Of a stretch of 64,000 nt of DNA, positions 8,393-17,068 are shown piece after piece. This stretch comes from JAMLHH01 sp035515235. GTDB taxonomy: Bacteria; Bacteroidota; Bacteroidia; Chitinophagales; JADIYW01. Below the pieces are notes generated by a model. It worked only from the letters and a program-made list of their open reading frames with translations. It did no database searches and had not been told where the DNA came from. The stretch spans positions 1 through 64,000 of the forward strand of contig DATJBS010000061.1 in the NCBI GenBank assembly GCA_035515235.1, read 5' to 3'. Numbering within the stretch: the stretch's first letter is position 1; each line of letters begins with the position of its first letter. The position numbers and the translations under genes are program-made.

Positions 8393-9796
8393 ATGGAAAA
8401 ATACGATGTAGTTGTTATTGGTAGTGGACCCGGCGGATATGTGGCAGCGATACGAGCAGCTCAATTAGGAAAAAAGACTGCAATCATTGAGAAATATTCT
8501 ACTATGGGTGGAACTTGTTTGAATGTAGGTTGTATCCCTTCAAAGGCGCTATTAGATTCATCGGAAAATTTCTACAATACTCAAAAAAATCTTGCAGACC
8601 ACGGTATTAGCGTAAGCGATATAAAATTGGATTTCGGTCGAATGATTGAAAGAAAAGGAGAGGTTGTTAAAGCAAATACAACTGGGATTGAGTTTTTAAT
8701 GAAGAAAAATAAAATTACTTCTTACCAAGGTTTAGGGTCATTTAAAAATAAAAACACCATTTCTATAGCGCTTTCTGATGGTACAACGACAGAAATAGAA
8801 GGAGAAAATATCATCATAGCTACAGGTTCAAAACCTTCCACTTTACCATTTATCAAAGTAGATAAGAAAAGAGTGATAACTTCTACAGAAGCATTGAGTT
8901 TGAAAGAGTTGCCTAAGTCAATGATAGTTATAGGTGGAGGTGTAATTGGTTTAGAATTAGGCTCTGTCTATTCAAGATTAGGAGCAGAAGTCACTGTTGT
9001 AGAATATCTAGATAGAATTATTCCTGGAATGGATGACGACTTGGGTAAAGAATTACAAAGAGTACTTAAAAAGCAAGGATTCAAATTTAATCTCAATCAT
9101 AAAGTCACAGAAGTAAAAGCTTCTAAAGACAAAGTCACTGTCAAGGCACTCAACAAAAAAGATGTTGAGGTTACTTTTGAAGCAGAATATTGTTTAGTAG
9201 CAGTAGGTAGAAAACCTTATACAGAAGGATTAGGATTAGATAAAATCGGTATTGAAACCAATAAATTAGGACAAATACCTGTCAATGAACATTTAGAGAC
9301 TTCTGTCAAGGGAGTTTATGCAATCGGTGATGTCATTCAAGGAGCCATGTTAGCTCATAAAGCTGAAGATGAAGGCACATTTGTAGCTGAAACAATTGCA
9401 GGTCAAAAACCACACATTAACTATAAATTGATTCCTGGAGTAGTATACACTTGGCCGGAAGTTGCGGGAGTAGGGTATACCGAACGAGAACTCAAAGAGT
9501 CTGGTCGTGAATACAAAACTGGCTCATTTCCTTTCCGTGCATTAGGACGTTCTAGAGCAAGTGGAGATATTGATGGATTTGCTAAAGTGATTGCAGACAA
9601 GTCTACTGATGAAATTTTAGGCTTCCATATTATTGGTGCTAGAGCAGCAGATTTAATTGCGGAAGGAGTAGTGGCAATGGAATATCGTGCAAGTGCAGAA
9701 GATGTTGCTCGTATGAGTCATGCACATCCTACTTATTCAGAAGCTACTAAAGAAGCTTGTTTAGCAGCTACGGATAATAGATCTATTCATAGTTAA
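8393..9796 (+). CDS. lpdA: Dihydrolipoyl dehydrogenase (E3)
   Basis: A 467-residue flavoprotein disulfide reductase that reoxidises dihydrolipoamide with NAD+ as the E3 component of the pyruvate, 2-oxoglutarate or branched-chain dehydrogenase complexes, or of glycine cleavage. The FAD-binding motif GSGPGG is at 10-15. The redox disulfide is Cys42/Cys47 in GGTCLNVGC. An NAD-binding GGGVIG follows mid-protein, and the C-terminal dimer domain carries His445-Pro446 and Glu450 of the catalytic dyad. There is no N-terminal lipoyl domain. No E1 or E2 gene is adjacent, so which complex it serves is open. A decayed partial duplicate of its 3' end lies directly downstream. Confidence 0.96.
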   Translation: MEKYDVVVIGSGPGGYVAAIRAAQLGKKTAIIEKYSTMGGTCLNVGCIPSKALLDSSENFYNTQKNLADHGISVSDIKLDFGRMIERKGEVVKANTTGIEFLMKKNKITSYQGLGSFKNKNTISIALSDGTTTEIEGENIIIATGSKPSTLPFIKVDKKRVITSTEALSLKELPKSMIVIGGGVIGLELGSVYSRLGAEVTVVEYLDRIIPGMDDDLGKELQRVLKKQGFKFNLNHKVTEVKASKDKVTVKALNKKDVEVTFEAEYCLVAVGRKPYTEGLGLDKIGIETNKLGQIPVNEHLETSVKGVYAIGDVIQGAMLAHKAEDEGTFVAETIAGQKPHINYKLIPGVVYTWPEVAGVGYTERELKESGREYKTGSFPFRALGRSRASGDIDGFAKVIADKSTDEILGFHIIGARAADLIAEGVVAMEYRASAEDVARMSHAHPTYSEATKEACLAATDNRSIHS

Positions 9797-9846
9797 TAAA
9801 TTTAAGCAGAATAAACTCACTCTTCTTGTTGAATTGTAAATACCTG

Positions 9847-9957
9847 TCGTAGATGCATCAGCTTTTGCTTTTATGAGTCATGCGCACCCTACCTATTCAG
9901 AAGCAATTAAATAAGCATGTTTAGCAGCTACAGATAATAGATTTATTCATAGTTAAT
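9847..9957 (+). pseudogene. Decayed duplicate of the lpdA 3' end
   Basis: The stretch 9847-9957 can be read as the last residues of lipoamide dehydrogenase (SHAHPTYSEAIK, stop, ACLAATDNRFIHS, stop): the same MSHAHPTYSEA core and terminal tail as 9713-9799, with an in-frame stop replacing the Glu codon after Lys. Similarity continues past the stop into the lpdA downstream flank (to about 10028), giving a direct repeat with a period of 157-160 bp. A third, very short echo (GCAGTAGGTACATAACTT) begins near 10054. It has no start codon or promoter and is a duplication remnant, not a gene. Confidence 0.88.
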
Positions 9958-10166
9958 AAATTTAAACAGAATAAAATCACTCTTCTTGTATTGCAAATAT
10001 GCGCAGTAGGTGCATCAGCTTTGTAACAAAAAAGTAAAGACTAGGAGAAGATGTGCAGTAGGTACATAACTTCTGTTTTAAAAACTACCAATAAGAGTTT
10101 AAATACACTGAATTGTAATTTGGATGGAACAATTTCAAGTAATAATTTTATTTATTTCGGTTTTCT

Positions 10167-10197
10167 TTTGGATATGATAAGTAGAATACTATTTTTG
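10167..10197 (+). promoter_or_regulatory. Promoter of tRNA-Thr
   Basis: TTTG at 10167-10170, exactly 19 nt, then TATTTTTG at 10190-10197. This is a full match to the Bacteroidota primary sigma consensus. The predicted start lies about 35 nt before the tRNA. It also argues that the open frame at 10051-10236, which spans it, is not a gene. Confidence 0.75.
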
Positions 10198-10238
10198 CAA
10201 CTCGATAGAATGAAGTGCTGCATTTCATTCTTCTAAAG

Positions 10239-10311
10239 GCCCGCATAGCTCAGTTGGTAGAGCCACTGATTTGTAATCAGTAGGTCGGCGGTTCGAGTCC
10301 GTCTGCTGGCT
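10239..10311 (+). tRNA. tRNA-Thr (anticodon TGT)
   Basis: Cloverleaf: D stem GCTC/GAGC, anticodon stem ACTGA/TCAGT with loop TTTGTAA, T stem GGCGG/CCGTC with loop TTCGAGT, and encoded CCA at 10312-10314. The acceptor stem GCCCGCA/TGCTGGC has one C-T mismatch at pair 4-69, and the T stem has a G-T wobble. It sits between the lpdA remnant and a strong terminator. Confidence 0.92.
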
Positions 10312-10319
10312 CCAAAAAA

Positions 10320-10352
10320 AATACTTTTCAGAAATGGAAAGTATTTTTTTTT
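10320..10352 (+). terminator. Rho-independent terminator of tRNA-Thr
   Basis: Stem AATACTTT/AAAGTATT with a 10-nt loop followed by a run of T, starting a few bases after the CCA end. Confidence 0.75.
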
Positions 10353-10888
10353 GTCTTTTTCTCAAATTTTTGAAAGATTCTTCTCAATTTTTAAGTTTTC
10401 TATTAGATAGCAACCTAATTCATTGTGTACTAAGGTAGATTATTTGAGAATTATTATGTTTAATAATTGGGTAAATCACTCTTTTCATTCTTCAGTTTTA
10501 TTGATTTGCTCATATAGATATCTTTGTTGAACTCTTCACTTTATTGTTTATTTTATATGTTATAATTTTGAGAAAAATGTAGAAATTTAGTATTTGACTT
10601 AAAATAAGCTTATTTTACTATTGATTTATTATATAGAACTACTCTATCTTTAGTATTGATAATCAAATTTTGAAATAGATATATTTTTATCATAAGTGAC
10701 CTTTTAGTCGATTTGTATTTTAGATAATATTGAGGTGTTGAATTGTAAATTTTAACTTAAACTTTTATTAAAAAACTCGCAGAAACAACATTTATCTAAA
10801 TCATCGTAATATTAATCTACGTAGTGAAACTGCATAGCTAAGAGTCTCATTTATCTTATAAATTTTATAACATCCTTAAATACATAGT
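10353..10888. other. AT-rich intergenic region upstream of gltB
   Basis: About 536 bp without an open frame worth calling. It presumably contains the gltBD promoter; TAAATTTT at 10746-10753 is the nearest thing to a -7 box, but it has no TTG at the right spacing. I see no palindromic operator or riboswitch-like fold. Confidence 0.5.
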
Positions 10889-13800
10889 ATGGGAAATTAC
10901 GACACACTTTCAGAAGGACTTTATCATCCTTCTTTTGAGAAAGATGCATGTGGTATCGGTTTTGTTGCCCATTTGAAAGGAAAGAAATCTCATGATATCA
11001 TTAATGATGCTTTAATCATGTTAGAAAACATGGAGCATAGAGGTGGTTGTGGTTGTGAGAAAAACACTGGAGATGGCGCTGGAATTTTAATTCAAATACC
11101 TCATTTGTTCTATAAAGAAGAAGCCCGAAAGCTGAATATTGATTTACCTGAATTAGGTAAATATGGTACAGGGCTAACTTTTTTCCCTAAGTATAATGTG
11201 GATAAAGAAAAGTGTAGAGAGATCTTATATAAGGTTGCAAAAGAGTTGAAGCTTACAATTTTAGGGTGGAGAAAATTATCTGTTGATAATTCTCTTGTAG
11301 GTTCTCTTGCATTATCAGGTGAGCCTGATATTGAACAGATATTTATAATTCCTAATTATTGTGTAGAAGATACAGATGTACTAGAAAGAAAATTATTTGT
11401 TTTTAGAAATTACGTCACACACCAAATTCATCAAGCTGTAGAAAGCTCTAAAGATTTATTTTATTTCACTTCTTTATCCGCAAGTACTATTATTTATAAA
11501 GGACAGTTGACGACTTGGGAAGTAAAACCTTATTTCTTAGATCTTCAAAATGAATTGACTGAATCGGCTTTAGCTTTAGTGCATTCAAGGTTTTCAACGA
11601 ATACTTTTCCCAAATGGAAATTAGCTCAGCCATTTAGATACATGGCTCACAATGGTGAAATTAATACCATACGTGGAAATGTCAACTGGATGCGTACTAA
11701 AGAGACTTTATTGGAAAGTTCTTTATTTACTAAAGAGGAGTTGGAGCTCATTCTTCCAATATGTGATCCTGACCAATCGGATTCTGCCAATTTAGATAAT
11801 GTTGTCGAGTTATTATATTTAGCTGGTAGATCTTTACCGCATGCATTAATGATGTTAATTCCCGAAGCTTGGCAGGATAATGATCAAATGCCTGACTACA
11901 AAAAAGCTTTTTACGAATATAATGACTGTTTATTTGAACCATGGGATGGACCTGCATCTATTTGTTTTACTGATGGTAAAATAGTAGGAGCTACATTAGA
12001 TAGAAATGGACTAAGACCTTCGAGATATGTATTGACTTCTGATCATAAATTGGTGATGTCTTCAGAAGCGGGCGCGTTGCCTGTAGATGAATCCAAAGTA
12101 TTACTTAAAGGACGACTTCAGCCAGGGAGAATGTTTATTGCGGATTTGAGTGAAGGTAGAATCGTCAGTGACGAAGAAATTAAATTCAAAATCTGTAACG
12201 AGTATCCTTATAGAGAGTGGTTGACCAAAAATAAAATCACTTTTGAAGATTTACCAGCATCTCCAAAAGTCGAAAATCAACTTCAAGCAAATGATTTGTT
12301 TGAACAGCAACAAGCTTTTGGATATACTACAGAGGATATTAAAGTTATTATAACTCCAATGGCTCAGACTGCTTACGAACCATTGGGTTCTATGGGGACA
12401 GATACACCATTAGCAGTATTATCAGATCAGAGTCAAAATATTTCTAATTATTTCAAACAACTATTTGCCCAAGTCACCAATCCTCCAATTGATCCGATTC
12501 GAGAGAGATTGGTCATGAGTACTTTTACAATGTTAGGTGGTGGAACTTCGGTCTTAGAAACTTTACCTGATAGCTGTAAACAAATTAGCATAAGACAGCC
12601 TATTCTGACGGATGCAGATATTGCAAAGTTGAGATACATAAAACATCCTGATTTTAAAGTTATCACTATATCTACATTATTTCCTGTAACGGGCAAACCA
12701 GGTGCATTAGAAAGAGCAATTCACAGAATTTGTAAACAAGCAGAATCTGCATTAGAAGATGAAAATAATATCTTGATTCTTTCGGATAGAGGTGTAGATA
12801 TAGATCATGCACCCATTCCATCTTTAATGGCAGTCGGCGCTGTACATCATCATTTGATCAATATAGGTACTAGAATCAATTGTTCATTAGTTGTTGAAAG
12901 CGGAGATATTAGAGAAGTCCATCATTTTGCTACGCATATAGGTTTTGGAGCGAGTGCAATTCATCCTTATTTAGCTTTTCAAACGATTTATGATTTAGGA
13001 AAAAATACGTTGAAAGAAACAGGATATAGCAATGAAAAACTCACTGAGAACTATATCAAAGCTGCCAGTAATGGTCTTTTAAAAATTTTCTCTAAAATGG
13101 GAATCTCTACCTATCAATCTTATCATGGATCACAAATTTTTGAAATCTTAGGATTGAGTAATGATGTTGTAGATAAATGCTTTTCAGGTACTCCGTCAAG
13201 AATTGGTGGTTTATCTTTTGACGATATCGCCAAAGAAGTATTAATACGACATGATAATGCATTCCCAAACAAAAAAGCAGTAGGGACAAGATTGGAAGTA
13301 GGAGGTGTATATCAATGGAAAAGAAGAGGAGAAGCTCACTTATTCAATCCAGATACTATTCATTTATTACAATATTCTACAAGAAGAGGAGATTATAAAT
13401 TATTTAAAAAATTCTCTGAGAAAATAAATGATCAAGTGGATAAAGCGATTACGCTGAGAAGTCTATTTGAGTTTGATTTTTCTAAATCTTCTTCTATTCC
13501 TATCGAAGAAGTAGAGCCTATTGAAAATATCATGAAAAGATTTGCCACAGGTGCAATGTCTTTTGGCTCAATTTCATACGAAGCTCATACGACTTTAGCT
13601 ATTGCAATGAATAGAATAGGAGCGAAGAGCAATAGCGGTGAAGGTGGAGAAGATCCGATTCGGTATAAATTGGCAGCAAATGGTGACAATTTAAGATCAG
13701 CAATTAAACAAGTAGCTTCTGGTCGTTTTGGTGTGACATCCTATTATTTGGCAAATTCTGATGAGCTACAAATCAAGATGGCTCAAGGGGCAAAGCCTGG

Positions 13801-15430
13801 TGAAGGCGGTCAACTTCCTGGTGATAAAGTGGACGATTGGATCGGACGCACTAGACATAGTACTCCGGGCGTAGGTTTAATTTCTCCTCCACCGCATCAC
13901 GATATTTATTCTATTGAAGATTTGGCTCAATTAATTTATGACTTAAAAAATGCAAATCCTAAAGCTAGAATTAATGTAAAATTAGTCGCTGAAGCAGGCG
14001 TGGGAACTATCGCAGCAGGTGTAGCGAAAGCTAAAGCAGATGTAATTTTAGTTTCAGGATATGATGGTGGTACTGGAGCTTCTCCAATTTCTTCTATAAA
14101 ACATGCTGGTATTCCTTGGGAATTAGGTTTGGCAGAAGCTCATCAAACTCTTGTCAAAAATAATTTGAGAAGTCGAGTGACTTTGCAAACTGATGGACAA
14201 TTAAGAACAGGTAGAGATATTGCTATTGCTACATTATTAGGAGCCGAAGAATATGGAATTGCCACAGCTGCTTTAGTAGTTTCAGGTTGTATTATGATGA
14301 GAAAATGTCATCTCAATACTTGTCCTGTGGGAGTTGCTACACAAAATCCATTGTTAAGAGAACGGTTTACAGGTGATCCTCAACATATTATCAACTTCTT
14401 TACTTTTGTAGCAGAAGAGCTGAGAGAAATTATGGCTCAATTAGGCTTTAGGACTATTAATGAAATGGTCGGGCAAACTGACTTTTTGAAAAAAAGAGAA
14501 AATATAGATCATTGGAAATCTAAAACAATAGACTTAACTAATGTTCTGTATAAATTTCCTGCAGATGAAACCGTCGGATTGTACAAGCAAGTGCAACAAG
14601 AGCACGATATTAATACTGAGCTGAATGTAAATATGATTTTGAAAGCTCAGCCAGCTTTAGAAAGTGGAAAAAAAGTCAAAGAAGATTTCAGAATTATCAA
14701 TACAGATAGAGCTTGTGGTACTACTTTGTCGTACTTGATTTCTAGTAAATATGATGGAGAAGGACTTCCTGAAGATTCAATTGAGTATCATTTAAGAGGA
14801 TCTGCCGGACAAAGTTTTGGTGCTTTCGGAGCTGCTGGCTTAAGTTTGTCTTTAGAAGGAGAAGCGAATGATTATTTAGGAAAAGGATTGTCTGGAGCAA
14901 AATTAATTGTATATCCAGATCAATTGTCTAAAATAAAAGCCAACGAAAATATCATTATAGGCAATGTTGCATTATATGGTGCTACTTCAGGATTCGCTTA
15001 TATAAAAGGAATGGCGGGTGAAAGATTCTGTGTGAGAAATTCTGGTGCTACAGCTGTTGTAGAAGGAGTAGGAGATCACGGTTGTGAGTATATGACCGGA
15101 GGAGTAGCTGTTATTTTAGGGAAGACAGGAAGGAATTTTGCTGCTGGAATGAGTGGAGGTGTTGCTTATGCTTACGATATCAATAATGAATTTCCTGTGA
15201 ATGTGAATAGAGAAATGGTTCAATTGGAAGCATTAGAACCCGAAGATTTTGAAAGCCTTCATGTATTAATTACTCAGCATTTTAAATATACACAAAGTGA
15301 AGTTGCAGCGACTATACTTCAGAATTGGGGTGCAGCTAAAATGTATTTTGTGAAAGTGATGCCTACGGATTATAAAAGAATATTGGCAGAAAGGAAGCTG
15401 CAAGCTATCGCCAATACATGGAGTATTTAA
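10889..15430 (+). CDS. gltB: Glutamate synthase large subunit
   Basis: A 1513-residue ferredoxin/NADPH-type GOGAT alpha subunit, which makes two glutamates from glutamine and 2-oxoglutarate. The N-terminal class II glutaminase domain begins at Cys21 (ACGIGF) after a 20-residue propeptide that is presumably cleaved. Next come a central domain and an FMN/2-oxoglutarate synthase domain with the GEGG and PGEGGQLPG loops. The 3Fe-4S cysteines lie in CIMMRKCHLNTCPVG. The C-terminal GxGxG beta-helix begins around GSAGQSFGAFGAAG. The length is normal. The beta subunit gene follows after 30 bp, so gltBD form one operon. Confidence 0.97.
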   Translation: MGNYDTLSEGLYHPSFEKDACGIGFVAHLKGKKSHDIINDALIMLENMEHRGGCGCEKNTGDGAGILIQIPHLFYKEEARKLNIDLPELGKYGTGLTFFPKYNVDKEKCREILYKVAKELKLTILGWRKLSVDNSLVGSLALSGEPDIEQIFIIPNYCVEDTDVLERKLFVFRNYVTHQIHQAVESSKDLFYFTSLSASTIIYKGQLTTWEVKPYFLDLQNELTESALALVHSRFSTNTFPKWKLAQPFRYMAHNGEINTIRGNVNWMRTKETLLESSLFTKEELELILPICDPDQSDSANLDNVVELLYLAGRSLPHALMMLIPEAWQDNDQMPDYKKAFYEYNDCLFEPWDGPASICFTDGKIVGATLDRNGLRPSRYVLTSDHKLVMSSEAGALPVDESKVLLKGRLQPGRMFIADLSEGRIVSDEEIKFKICNEYPYREWLTKNKITFEDLPASPKVENQLQANDLFEQQQAFGYTTEDIKVIITPMAQTAYEPLGSMGTDTPLAVLSDQSQNISNYFKQLFAQVTNPPIDPIRERLVMSTFTMLGGGTSVLETLPDSCKQISIRQPILTDADIAKLRYIKHPDFKVITISTLFPVTGKPGALERAIHRICKQAESALEDENNILILSDRGVDIDHAPIPSLMAVGAVHHHLINIGTRINCSLVVESGDIREVHHFATHIGFGASAIHPYLAFQTIYDLGKNTLKETGYSNEKLTENYIKAASNGLLKIFSKMGISTYQSYHGSQIFEILGLSNDVVDKCFSGTPSRIGGLSFDDIAKEVLIRHDNAFPNKKAVGTRLEVGGVYQWKRRGEAHLFNPDTIHLLQYSTRRGDYKLFKKFSEKINDQVDKAITLRSLFEFDFSKSSSIPIEEVEPIENIMKRFATGAMSFGSISYEAHTTLAIAMNRIGAKSNSGEGGEDPIRYKLAANGDNLRSAIKQVASGRFGVTSYYLANSDELQIKMAQGAKPGEGGQLPGDKVDDWIGRTRHSTPGVGLISPPPHHDIYSIEDLAQLIYDLKNANPKARINVKLVAEAGVGTIAAGVAKAKADVILVSGYDGGTGASPISSIKHAGIPWELGLAEAHQTLVKNNLRSRVTLQTDGQLRTGRDIAIATLLGAEEYGIATAALVVSGCIMMRKCHLNTCPVGVATQNPLLRERFTGDPQHIINFFTFVAEELREIMAQLGFRTINEMVGQTDFLKKRENIDHWKSKTIDLTNVLYKFPADETVGLYKQVQQEHDINTELNVNMILKAQPALESGKKVKEDFRIINTDRACGTTLSYLISSKYDGEGLPEDSIEYHLRGSAGQSFGAFGAAGLSLSLEGEANDYLGKGLSGAKLIVYPDQLSKIKANENIIIGNVALYGATSGFAYIKGMAGERFCVRNSGATAVVEGVGDHGCEYMTGGVAVILGKTGRNFAAGMSGGVAYAYDINNEFPVNVNREMVQLEALEPEDFESLHVLITQHFKYTQSEVAATILQNWGAAKMYFVKVMPTDYKRILAERKLQAIANTWSI

Positions 15431-15460
15431 TTTTTCAAATCACGAATAGAACAATATAAA

Positions 15461-16945
15461 ATGGGAAAACCAACCGGCTTTTTAGAACAATCGCGAGAAC
15501 TCCCTGCTTCAAAAGCACCAGCAGATCGTGTAAAAGATTATAAAGAATTCTATCTGGAATTTCCAGCAGAAAATACAAAGCAACAAGCTGCTCGTTGTAT
15601 GGATTGTGGTGTGCCTTTTTGTCACAGTGGATGTCCATTAGGAAATATTATTCCAGAATTTAATGATGCTGCTTATCGCGGAGATTGGAAATTAGCCATA
15701 GAGATATTACACTCGACGAATAATTTCCCTGAATTTACAGGAAGAATTTGTCCAGCACCATGCGAATCCTCTTGCGTACTTGGTATTAATCAACCGCCAG
15801 TGGCTATAGAACATATCGAAAAAACTATCATTGAAAAAGCTTATGAATTAAATCTAGTTCAGCCTTGTCCACCAATTTTTCGCTCTGGTAAAAAAGTTGC
15901 AGTAATTGGATCGGGGCCTTCTGGATTAGCAGCAGCAGCACAATTAAATAAAGCCGGACATCTGGTGACGGTCTTTGAAAGAGCAGATAAGATTGGAGGC
16001 TTATTAAGATATGGTATTCCAGATTTTAAACTAGATAAAAAAGTAATCGATCGTAGATTAGCTATTCTTAAAAAAGAAGGCATCACATTTAAAACTAATG
16101 CTGATATTGGGAATAATATTCCTGTAAGTGATTTAGAACAATTTGATGCTATTGTCATGTGTGGAGGTTCTACAGTTCCTAGAGATTTACCTATTCCTGG
16201 CCGTCAATTGAAAGGGATATATCCTGCAATGGAATTTTTAAGTCAGCAAAACAAACGAGTTTCAAATATTACTACTAAGATCGACCACAGAAATATACCT
16301 TATGAAAATGGTGATTTATTGGCTACAGACAAAAATGTTTTTGTAATCGGTGGAGGAGATACAGGATCAGATTGTGTTGGCACTTCCAACAGACATCGTG
16401 CTAAAACGGTTACTCAAATTGAATTATTAGGAAAACCTCCAGTAGAAAGAGATGAAAGTACACCTTGGCCGATGTGGCCGATGAAATTAAGAACATCTAG
16501 CTCTCATGAAGAAGGTGCAGAGCGTCAATGGGCGATTTTGACCAAGGAATTTATAGGGAATGAAGCGGGCGAGTTGACAGGTATTCAATTGGTAGATATC
16601 GAGTGGGTGACCAAAGATGGACGAGCTCAGTTCCAAGAAGTAGAAGGAACAGAAAGAATTGCACCTTGTGAAATTGCATTTTTAGCAATGGGTTTTTTGC
16701 ATCCTCAATACGAAGGGATGTTAAAAGATTGGAACATTGAACTAGATGCTAGAGGCAATGTAAATACAAAAAACTATCAAACCTCCAACCCCAAAATATT
16801 TTCTGCAGGAGATATGCGAAGAGGTCAATCTCTTGTTGTATGGGCAATTTCAGAAGGACGAGAAGCTGCAAAAGCTATAGATGAATATTTGATGGGTACT
16901 TCTCATTTAGAATCCAAAGACCAAGGAATGCTATTAGTTCACTAA
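15461..16945 (+). CDS. gltD: Glutamate synthase small subunit
   Basis: A 494-residue FAD/NADPH-dependent GOGAT beta subunit that feeds electrons to GltB. The N-terminal cysteine groups binding the 4Fe-4S clusters are Cys46/49/54/58 (CMDCGVPFCHSGC) and Cys97/101/105 (CPAPCESSC). The FAD-binding motif GSGPSGL is at about 150-156. A GGGDTGSDC motif for NADPH lies near residue 300, and the C-terminal FAD motif is SAGDMRRGQSLVVWA. It is co-directional with gltB, 30 bp downstream, and followed by a terminator. All expected residues are present. Confidence 0.97.
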   Translation: MGKPTGFLEQSRELPASKAPADRVKDYKEFYLEFPAENTKQQAARCMDCGVPFCHSGCPLGNIIPEFNDAAYRGDWKLAIEILHSTNNFPEFTGRICPAPCESSCVLGINQPPVAIEHIEKTIIEKAYELNLVQPCPPIFRSGKKVAVIGSGPSGLAAAAQLNKAGHLVTVFERADKIGGLLRYGIPDFKLDKKVIDRRLAILKKEGITFKTNADIGNNIPVSDLEQFDAIVMCGGSTVPRDLPIPGRQLKGIYPAMEFLSQQNKRVSNITTKIDHRNIPYENGDLLATDKNVFVIGGGDTGSDCVGTSNRHRAKTVTQIELLGKPPVERDESTPWPMWPMKLRTSSSHEEGAERQWAILTKEFIGNEAGELTGIQLVDIEWVTKDGRAQFQEVEGTERIAPCEIAFLAMGFLHPQYEGMLKDWNIELDARGNVNTKNYQTSNPKIFSAGDMRRGQSLVVWAISEGREAAKAIDEYLMGTSHLESKDQGMLLVH

Positions 16946-16972
16946 GAGATTTTAAGTTTTAATTGATATTTC

Positions 16973-17000
16973 AGCCACTCTTTATGGGTGGCTTTTGTTT
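16973..17000 (+). terminator. Terminator of gltBD
   Basis: Stem AGCCACTC/GGGTGGCT with a TTTAT loop, followed by TTTGTTTTT. Confidence 0.8.
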
Positions 17001-17068
17001 TTAAGACAATTGGTTCTTATTAATGAGTATAGAATCTTATTTTTAATCTCGAGTTTAAAATATAATTC

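Noticed and set aside
10051..10236. 61-codon open frame before tRNA-Thr
   Set aside because: It contains the tRNA promoter and part of the lpdA duplication remnant; no signal of a real protein.
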